Assembly: GCA_045649455.1 (NCBI GenBank) | Contig: JAZRPV010000019.1 | Span: 1 to 20,994 of the forward strand | From: JAEDES01 sp045649455 | Lineage (GTDB): Bacteria; Bacillota_I; Bacilli_A; RF39; UBA660 | DNA length: 20,994 nucleotides | Direction: 5' to 3' | Shown here: one piece after another, positions 15,862 to 20,994 of the stretch | Numbering within the stretch: position 1 is the first letter of the stretch | How the letters are laid out: every line of letters begins with the position of its first letter | Notes under the pieces: model-generated | What the model saw: only the letters and a program-made list of their open reading frames with translations | The model's database searches: none | Told to the model about the DNA's origin: nothing | Position numbers and translations under genes: made by a program

Positions 15862-16490
15862 TGGACGCAGATACAAAGGAATATTTAAGTAATATATTTA
15901 CTTATATGAGTATTTTAGATAATATAAATAAAGTCTTAAATCGTTTGGTTAAAAACAATATTTAATATAGTCCTGAAAAAAATATGAAATTATTTTATGT
16001 TTTGGTTACAGAAATTCTTCGAATAATCCCTTATAGCTATAATAGAAATAAAGATATTTTTTATTTAAAAAGTGATGGAATTTTACTTTTAAAAAATAGA
16101 ATTAGTTATATAGTAGAAGATTATAAAAATGTATTAGGAAAAAAATCAATAAAGCAGTCTTTAATTAATATTTATTGTGTTAGAAACAAATTTATTCATG
16201 AACCTCATAATCTATCTTTTTCTTTTTCTGTTGGTGGACAAAACTCTTATTCTTTAGGTATATATTATAAAGAAGAATTGCAGGAATTAAGTACTTTAGA
16301 TTTGCAGTTAGTGGTTAGAGAATTAAACTTTATATATGAGAAAATTAGGTTAGAGTTTATTAGTATTGTGAGATGTCATGATCGTTTGTATAGAATGTAT
16401 CCTATTTATAAGAAAATATTATTATATCGATTTAATAAGTATAATGAAATTATAACTATATTACCAAAATATTTAGATAGTTATGAGTAA
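15858..16490 (+). pseudogene. HEPN-type protein gene interrupted by one in-frame TAA
   Basis: One frame runs from ATG 15858 (overlapping the previous stop as ATGA, GGAG site 11 bases ahead) to the stop at 16488-16490, 210 codons, broken once by TAA at 15963-15965 (codon 36). The 35-residue first part ends N-R-L-V-K-N-N-I and the second continues Y-S-P-E-K-N-M-K-L-F-Y-V-L-V-T-E. The internal ATG at 15984 has no ribosome binding site, so the second part is unlikely to be an independent gene. The second part is helical and contains C-V-R-N-K-F-I-H-E-P (R109, N110, H114 of the full frame), the Rx4H motif of HEPN ribonucleases, which cleave RNA in many abortive and toxin-antitoxin systems. Either the gene is inactivated, or UAA is read through, or there is a base error. 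Alternative: two genuine small genes. Confidence 0.65.
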
Positions 16491-16506
16491 GGAATGAGGT
16501 GTAAAG

Positions 16507-17316
16507 ATGGGAAAAAGTATTTTTGATATTATTGGTAAAAATTTAAATATAGATAATGAGTATAGAAAGATATATAAAGGAGTAAAACAAACGTATTTAT
16601 TTGCTTACACTGGTAATCAATATACAATTGAGGATGCATTTAATAAGGTAATTGAGGATTGGCCGTATAGAGGTACTTGTACTAACTTAAATGAAATTTT
16701 ATTTGAATTAAATTTAGGCGCTACAACTTTTTTGTCTCCGACTAAAGATATATTGTATTTGATAGAATTGACTTTAAATATGATTGAGTTTGTTAGATTT
16801 CAGAGACCATATTATCGTGTTGTTAATAAAGTCTTAATCGATAATATATATTATGTTTTGAATGTTCTTGGATATAGAATCGAAAAAACAGAAGAATGTA
16901 AAGTTATTTTAATTAAAGACGATGCCGATGCTCTTGACACAGCATTAACTGTAGAAGATGAGGATATTGCTAAAGTTATTTTAAATTATAAAGACTTTAA
17001 AATTGAAAATGATGTAAAAGCTAAGCAAGATTTATTAAGAAAACTTGGTCTGTATGTTGAACCATTAAGAAACCAGATTGGCAAAATAAATAGTGAACTA
17101 GAAGATTATATATTTTTTAATTTAAATAAATTACATATTAGACATAATAATAAAGATGGTAAATTAAAAATTGAGTTTGTAGCAAATATGAAAGATGATG
17201 AATTAATTGAATGGTACGATAAAACTTATACTTTGATATTAACCGCTATTAGAATGCTTGAATTTGAGAAAAATAAATTGGAGTTTAAGGGGTTGAAAAA
17301 AGAAATTTCAGGTTAG
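16507..17316 (+). CDS. Unrecognised 269-residue protein, last gene of the membrane/HEPN operon
   Basis: I cannot place this soluble protein. It starts M-G-K-S-I-F-D-I-I-G-K-N with an AGGTG site seven bases ahead and follows the HEPN gene by 16 bases, so it belongs to the same operon. It looks mostly helical. Recognisable features are the conserved-looking segments D-W-P-Y-R-G-T-C-T-N-L-N-E-I-L-F (near 57-72), R-P-Y-Y-R-V-V-N (near 99-106) and L-N-K-L-H-I-R-H-N-N-K-D-G (near 213-225). The last resembles segments in HEPN-like and Abi-type proteins but lacks a clear Rx4-6H spacing. No signal peptide, membrane helix or Walker motif. It might be the antitoxin or sensor for the HEPN protein; this is inference from position. 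A terminator follows directly. Confidence 0.75.
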   Translation: MGKSIFDIIGKNLNIDNEYRKIYKGVKQTYLFAYTGNQYTIEDAFNKVIEDWPYRGTCTNLNEILFELNLGATTFLSPTKDILYLIELTLNMIEFVRFQRPYYRVVNKVLIDNIYYVLNVLGYRIEKTEECKVILIKDDADALDTALTVEDEDIAKVILNYKDFKIENDVKAKQDLLRKLGLYVEPLRNQIGKINSELEDYIFFNLNKLHIRHNNKDGKLKIEFVANMKDDELIEWYDKTYTLILTAIRMLEFEKNKLEFKGLKKEISG

Positions 17317-17320
17317 TGTT

Positions 17321-17343
17321 AAAGAGTTTTATCTCTTCTTTTT
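17321..17343 (+). terminator. Weak intrinsic terminator after the membrane/HEPN operon
   Basis: AAGAG (17322-17326) pairs with CTCTT (17333-17337) around a six-base loop, followed by C and five Ts. The stem is only five pairs, so termination may be partial. Confidence 0.5.
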
Positions 17344-17349
17344 ATTTAT

Positions 17350-17475
17350 CTTTGTACTTACATCATTCATCAAGTATCTCTCTAACTAGGGTACAAGTTA
17401 AATAAGTACAAAGAATTAACTTAGTGGTTAATCATGATCTTAAAGATATAAAATATTTGTTTTATATCTTTTTTT
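17350..17475 (+). promoter_or_regulatory. Structured leader RNA (riboswitch candidate) with terminator, upstream of EamA transporter
   Basis: CTTTGTACTTA (17350-17360) can pair perfectly with TAAGTACAAAG (17403-17413); a competing hairpin pairs AAGTTAA (17395-17401) with TTAACTT (17416-17422). A 12-bp terminator hairpin follows (17442-17475), ending about 50 bases before the transporter start. Mutually exclusive stems ahead of a terminator in a transporter leader is the usual riboswitch layout. A second copy of its core, AAGTA..CTCTAA.TA.GGTA..ATAAGTACAA..AATTA.CTT, lies at 20887-20938 with compensating stem changes. I could not match it to a named riboswitch class. Confidence 0.6.
17442..17475 (+). 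terminator. Strong intrinsic terminator in the EamA leader
   Basis: AAAGATATAAAA (17442-17453) pairs without mismatch with TTTTATATCTTT (17460-17471) around TATTTG, followed by Ts to 17475. It lies upstream of the transporter gene rather than after a gene, so it likely acts as an attenuator. Confidence 0.8.
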
Positions 17476-17525
17476 ATGTTTTTATGATATAAGTATTATA
17501 TAAGTAATTATAAAGAGGTTATATT

Positions 17526-18395
17526 ATGTTAGTAGGAATTATTTTAGCTTTAATAGTTGCAGTATTATGGTCTTTAGGAGAAGTTGAATATTCTAAGATA
17601 TCTAAGAGTGAAGATTCATCTAATGTATATTTTTATCAATATTTTACTAGAGCTGTAATATATCTATTAGTAGCATTAATATTTAAAAGATATATATTTG
17701 GTAGTTTTGTATTAAAAGATTTTTTATGTTTTTTACCTATAATTCTGTGTGATTTAACAGGTTCTTATATATTAAATAAAACTGTTAAGAATGGAGAATT
17801 ATCTTCTGTTAGTCCTATTATGGCTGCTTATCCAGTAGTAGATATATTATTAGGTATATTCTTATTAGGAGAACATGCTAGTCCTTTAAGACTTATATTA
17901 GTATTTGTAATAGCTATATCTATTATTGTACTTGCTAGTGATACTGAAAAAACTGATTATGCTCCACATCCTAAGTTAGGTATATTATTTGCTGTTATTT
18001 ATATGCTTTTAACTGCATTCTCTACTTATTTTGAAAAAGATGCTTATTTAAGTAATTTATCAGTATATGATTTATATTATTACAAAGGTATTATTTATTT
18101 CTTAGCTAGTGTATTCTTCTTAAGTTCTATATTTATTCAAAAGAAGAAATTTAGAAAACCAGATAAGACTATACTTAAAGGTACTATGATTACTCCAATA
18201 GGTAATTCATTTTACTCATTTGCTTTAAATTATGGAGATATGATGGTAGTTACACCACTTAGTTCTATATATTCAGTAATTACTAATATTACTAGTAGAA
18301 AAGTATTAAAAGAAAAGATTACTAAAAAAGAATCTATTTGTATAGGATTAATATTAGTATCAACAATTACACTATTGATAATGGGATTAATGTAG
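17526..18395 (+). CDS. EamA-family (drug/metabolite superfamily) transporter
   Basis: A 289-residue protein with ten hydrophobic helices in two EamA repeats (about 2-140 and 150-286). Features typical of the family are the N-terminal A-L-I-V-A-V-L-W-S-L-G-E, the first-repeat end P-I-M-A-A-Y-P-V-V-D-I-L-L-G with L-G-E-H, and the second-repeat V-V-T-P-L-S-S-I-Y-S-V. It should move a small metabolite across the cytoplasmic membrane by ion or counter-substrate exchange; the substrate is not readable. An AGAGG site precedes the ATG. It is transcribed behind the structured leader and terminator at 17350-17475, so its expression is probably switched by a ligand, perhaps the transported one. It is monocistronic, closed by its own terminator, and looks like backbone between two defence blocks. 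Confidence 0.9.
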   Translation: MLVGIILALIVAVLWSLGEVEYSKISKSEDSSNVYFYQYFTRAVIYLLVALIFKRYIFGSFVLKDFLCFLPIILCDLTGSYILNKTVKNGELSSVSPIMAAYPVVDILLGIFLLGEHASPLRLILVFVIAISIIVLASDTEKTDYAPHPKLGILFAVIYMLLTAFSTYFEKDAYLSNLSVYDLYYYKGIIYFLASVFFLSSIFIQKKKFRKPDKTILKGTMITPIGNSFYSFALNYGDMMVVTPLSSIYSVITNITSRKVLKEKITKKESICIGLILVSTITLLIMGLM

Positions 18396-18401
18396 AAATA
18401 T

Positions 18402-18427
18402 AAAACAAGTCGATTGACTTGTTTTTT
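18402..18427 (+). terminator. Intrinsic terminator of the EamA transporter gene
   Basis: AAAACAAGTC (18402-18411) pairs with GACTTGTTTT (18416-18425) around a GATT loop, with Ts continuing to 18427. Confidence 0.88.
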
Positions 18428-18476
18428 ATTTCATTCACGGAAGAAAGTTTGGTGTTTGGGGAAGTTATAAATGTTT

Positions 18477-18482
18477 TATAAT
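18477..18482 (+). promoter_or_regulatory. Probable -10 box of the PARIS-like operon
   Basis: TATAAT 47 bases before the ATPase start. The -35 region is poor (GTTTGG or TTTGGG at the right distance), so confidence is limited. Confidence 0.4.
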
Positions 18483-18529
18483 TGTTTGTGTTATATTTAA
18501 TTTAGTAAATAAAATGTTATGGAGGTTAT

Positions 18530-19936
18530 ATGAAAAATAAATTATTTTTAAAAAGATTTGTTATAAAAAAATTATTTGGAATTTATGATGTTGATATTCC
18601 GTTTGAATCCAATATCAATATATATGTAGGAGAAAATGGATTGGGTAAAACTACAATTTTAAATGCACTTAGTTATGTATTACAAAGTGACACTGAGAGT
18701 TTGTCAACAATTGACTTTAAAGAGATTATTTTGACATTAGGTAATAACGAAACTGTTCGCATTGAAAAGAAAAATATGTCTAAAGAAAACATTAATAATT
18801 ATTCAAAAAATTATTATACTTCACATTTTCATGATGATGAATTTATTGTTAATAAAATATATATGGAAATGTTAAGAGAAGGTTTATTTGATAATTTTGA
18901 TTATGATGATGAGACAAAAGAAAAATTATTTAATAATTTATTAAAAAAATATAAACTAGATTATTCTTATTCTACGGTATCGTTAGAGAGAATTTTTAAT
19001 AACATTTTAAATGATAACTCATTTAAAAATGAATTTAAAAAGGGATGGGAATATCAAATATATAAATATATGAAAAAGTGGCAACAAATTATTTATTTGC
19101 CAACATATAGAAGAATTGAAGAAGATTTTAATAGTTATATAGATAGCCGTAATGATAGAGATTTTTATAAAAAAGCTAGGAAAAAAAGTAACTTTTCATA
19201 CTTGCAGTTTGGAATGGATGATGTTCAAAGTGCAATTGATGATGCGTGTAAAACCTTAAAAAACAATACAAATGAGGGTTTTAAGGCAATGACATCAAAT
19301 TTATTAACTAATTACGTACTTATGACTGATGATGACAGTTCTTTTGACAATGATATTAAAAATAAAAAATTTGAAGCATCAAAATTAAATATAGTTTTTT
19401 CTCGTTTAGCGGAAAAAATTGATGTAAATGTTAAAGAAAGAATAATTTCTTTAGTTGATGGAAAAAGTAGTTATGAAGATAAATTTTCAAAATATTTATT
19501 GTCAATTATTAATGAATTAAATAACATTTATGAGACAAATATGCAAATTGATAATAATTTAGAAAATTTTAAAAATGCATGTAATAATTATTTAGTAAAT
19601 AAAAGTGTTAAATATGATAAATTTAAAATTGAATGTAGTGTAGAACAAGAAGATTCAAAGAATGAAATTTCACTAAAGAATCTGTCCTCTGGTGAAAAAC
19701 AGATTTTATCACTTTTTTCTAAGTTGTATTTAAATTCTAATGATAGAAATGTCATCTTATTTGATGAACCTGAGTTATCTTTATCTTTGCTTTGGCAAAA
19801 AAAATTAATTCCAGATATTATTGATTCGAATAGATGTGGTTTTATAATGGTAATTACACATTCGCCATTTATTTTTGATAATGAATATAAATTTAATACT
19901 CGCGATATAAAAGATTATATAACTATTTCGAGGTAG
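18530..19936 (+). CDS. ariA: AAA (ABC-type) ATPase, AriA-like sensor subunit of PARIS
   Basis: A 468-residue ABC/RecF-like ATPase with Walker A G-E-N-G-L-G-K-T (34-41), a helical central insertion of about 300 residues, signature L-S-S-G-E-K-Q (near 386-392), Walker B V-I-L-F-D-E-P-E (near 408-415), D-loop and H-loop T-H-S-P-F (near 443). The gene three bases downstream encodes a DUF4435 protein, and this pair with these sizes is the layout of PARIS. There AriA oligomers hold AriB until a phage trigger, such as the anti-restriction protein Ocr, releases it. GGAGG lies five bases before the ATG. An OLD-family ATPase is the alternative, but the DUF4435 partner argues for PARIS. Assignment rests on architecture, not on a similarity search. 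Confidence 0.8.
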   Translation: MKNKLFLKRFVIKKLFGIYDVDIPFESNINIYVGENGLGKTTILNALSYVLQSDTESLSTIDFKEIILTLGNNETVRIEKKNMSKENINNYSKNYYTSHFHDDEFIVNKIYMEMLREGLFDNFDYDDETKEKLFNNLLKKYKLDYSYSTVSLERIFNNILNDNSFKNEFKKGWEYQIYKYMKKWQQIIYLPTYRRIEEDFNSYIDSRNDRDFYKKARKKSNFSYLQFGMDDVQSAIDDACKTLKNNTNEGFKAMTSNLLTNYVLMTDDDSSFDNDIKNKKFEASKLNIVFSRLAEKIDVNVKERIISLVDGKSSYEDKFSKYLLSIINELNNIYETNMQIDNNLENFKNACNNYLVNKSVKYDKFKIECSVEQEDSKNEISLKNLSSGEKQILSLFSKLYLNSNDRNVILFDEPELSLSLLWQKKLIPDIIDSNRCGFIMVITHSPFIFDNEYKFNTRDIKDYITISR

Positions 19937-19939
19937 TAT

Positions 19940-20842
19940 ATGAATTTTAAAGAAGTATTAATTGATGAACAGGGTTCAGCTGTTTCTGCATTTATGACTT
20001 TTATACAGCAATATGATTTATTTAATAATGTTGCAGCTTGTTTTGTTGAGGGACAAGATTATATTTATTATCGTTCTCAAGTTAAAAAATATATTTCTTC
20101 TAATTATGAAATTTTATCTTATCCATGTAATGGAAAAAAAGAAGTTTTAGAATTAAAAAAAATGTTAGAAAATAATTGTAATCTAAAAAAGAATGTTATA
20201 CCACTTTATTTTGTTGATAAAGATTATGGAATTGATGATGTAATTGATGGTGTTTGTTATACAGATTATTATGGTGTAGAAAATTTTTACTGTAAAAAAG
20301 ATGTTGTAGAAAATATTGTTAATGATATTTTTAATATTAATAAATATCATCCTGATTATAAAATTTGTATGAATTTATATGATGAAAAATATAAAATATA
20401 TTATAAAGAAATATGCAAAGTTAATGCATATGCTTTTGCGATTAGAAAAAAGGAAAAAGAATTACGACTAAAGAGATTTGATTTTAATAGTTTAACTTTT
20501 AATAACTTTGTTTCAGATGAAAGTTTTGACAATTTTAAAATGAAAAAAGTTAATTATTCAAATTTAAAAACTTTTTTTGAAGGTGCTGCTGAAATATCAG
20601 AAGATGAATTTAAAGATGCATTATCCTTTATCAATGAATTTAATTTAAGAGGTAAGTGGGAAATAAAATTCAATATTTGGTTTTTATCTGGACTTAAGAA
20701 GTCTATTAAGGCAGGAAAAAATGGCTTGTCTAAAAATAAACATATTAAATTTTCTTTTGATCATCTAATGGATACAAATGTTAATCAAGCAATAGATTCA
20801 AATAATCTTAAGGAATATATTAATGTAATTTTTGAAATTTGA
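19940..20842 (+). CDS. ariB: DUF4435 TOPRIM-type effector, AriB-like subunit of PARIS
   Basis: A 300-residue DUF4435 protein. The TOPRIM-like core is visible: F-V-E-G-Q-D (E37), Y-P-C-N-G-K-K-E-V-L (61-70), L-Y-F-V-D-K-D-Y (D93, D95) and T-D-Y-Y-G-V-E-N-F-Y (108-117). In the studied E. coli PARIS, AriB is released from AriA after infection and cuts host tRNA, stopping growth; the metal-binding acidic residues needed are all present here. The start lies three bases after the AriA stop, with a GAGGTAG ribosome binding site inside the end of ariA, so the two are coupled. A good terminator follows. Which tRNA is hit cannot be told from sequence. Neighbouring restriction systems fit PARIS's known role as a guard against anti-restriction proteins. 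Confidence 0.82.
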   Translation: MNFKEVLIDEQGSAVSAFMTFIQQYDLFNNVAACFVEGQDYIYYRSQVKKYISSNYEILSYPCNGKKEVLELKKMLENNCNLKKNVIPLYFVDKDYGIDDVIDGVCYTDYYGVENFYCKKDVVENIVNDIFNINKYHPDYKICMNLYDEKYKIYYKEICKVNAYAFAIRKKEKELRLKRFDFNSLTFNNFVSDESFDNFKMKKVNYSNLKTFFEGAAEISEDEFKDALSFINEFNLRGKWEIKFNIWFLSGLKKSIKAGKNGLSKNKHIKFSFDHLMDTNVNQAIDSNNLKEYINVIFEI

Positions 20843-20856
20843 GTATTAATTGAATT

Positions 20857-20883
20857 AGACATCTTTTATAGGTGTCTTTTTTT
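20857..20883 (+). terminator. Intrinsic terminator of the PARIS-like operon
   Basis: AGACATC (20857-20863) pairs with GGTGTCT (20871-20877, one T-G pair) around a seven-base loop, followed by a seven-T run. Confidence 0.85.
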
Positions 20884-20886
20884 GTT

Positions 20887-20938
20887 AAGTAATTCTCTAA
20901 GTAAGGTATAGATGATAAGTACAATAAATTATCTTGGT
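20887..20938 (+). promoter_or_regulatory. Second copy of the EamA-leader RNA element (leader of a gene outside the window)
   Basis: Without a gap over the first 25 bases this matches 17372-17396 at 19 positions, and the segment ATAAGTACAA is identical. The hairpin AGATGAT (20910-20916) / ATTATCT (20928-20934) replaces AAGTTAA/TTAACTT of the first copy while staying paired (one G-T pair). The loop AAGTACA-A-AA is kept. No gene follows before the window ends; the remaining 56 bases are AT-rich without a visible terminator or start. Confidence 0.55.
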
Positions 20939-20994
20939 ATTTCAAAGTTTATTTCTTCTCTAATACTAGAATATATGTAGAATATAAAATTAAT

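Noticed and set aside
7001..15965. TAA reassigned or read as an amino acid in this organism
   Set aside because: Most genes here end in TAA at the expected length, and TGA also ends several genes. Only two genes have an internal TAA, so mutation or sequence error is simpler.
17350..20938. The paired elements at 17372-17426 and 20887-20938 as attachment-site repeats flanking an inserted EamA/PARIS block
   Set aside because: They are diverged by about 20% with paired changes in stem arms and an indel, and no integrase lies between. Recent att duplications would be near identical. Conserved RNA fits better.

Overview
This is a very AT-rich window with standard-code genes. TGA is used as a stop (for example at 9800, 15859 and 20840) and tryptophan is TGG. 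Shine-Dalgarno sequences are strong AAGGAGG/GGAGG types, and intrinsic terminators are A/T-rich hairpins. Together with YfhO, Ndk, a YHYH-domain surface protein and an EamA transporter, this suggests a low-GC Bacillota, perhaps an uncultured gut Bacilli or Erysipelotrichia-like lineage. The lineage is inferred from style, not from a marker gene. No tRNA, rRNA, integrase, transposase or CRISPR array was seen.

Layout. 1-3890 is mostly ordinary chromosome: the 3' end of a YfhO-type membrane protein gene, ndk (minus), a candidate small RNA (minus, 1031-927), a small kinase-fold protein (minus), then a membrane protein and a YHYH/cadherin-like surface protein (plus). 3890-4183 is non-coding and carries a promoter and hairpin leader. 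4184-6809 is a two-gene module: a PHP-ATPase resembling TrlF, overlapped by a 99-residue protein. 6842-7225 is a Nudix hydrolase gene broken by one in-frame TAA in the Nudix box. 7340-14932 looks like one operon: a single-chain GmrSD-like restriction enzyme (DUF262 + DUF1524 HNH + DUF5655), then the type III modification and restriction subunits. 15145-17316 is an unrecognised operon: a four-helix membrane protein, a HEPN-type protein split by an in-frame TAA, and a 269-residue protein of unknown family. 17350-17475 is a structured leader with a terminator before an EamA transporter. 18530-20842 is an AAA ATPase plus DUF4435 pair matching PARIS (AriA/AriB). After its terminator, 20887-20938 holds a second copy of the leader RNA, leading to a gene outside the window.

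How it fits together. The window is a defence island in pieces, set between housekeeping genes. It combines DNA-level restriction (GmrSD-like and type III R-M) with systems likely to act by abortive infection: the PHP-ATPase, PARIS (known from E. coli to respond to anti-restriction proteins and to cleave tRNA), and perhaps the HEPN operon. The most unusual items are the RNA element present twice with compensating stem changes, the promoter/hairpin leader shared by two defence operons, the unrecognised membrane/HEPN operon, and the two genes each stopped by a single TAA.
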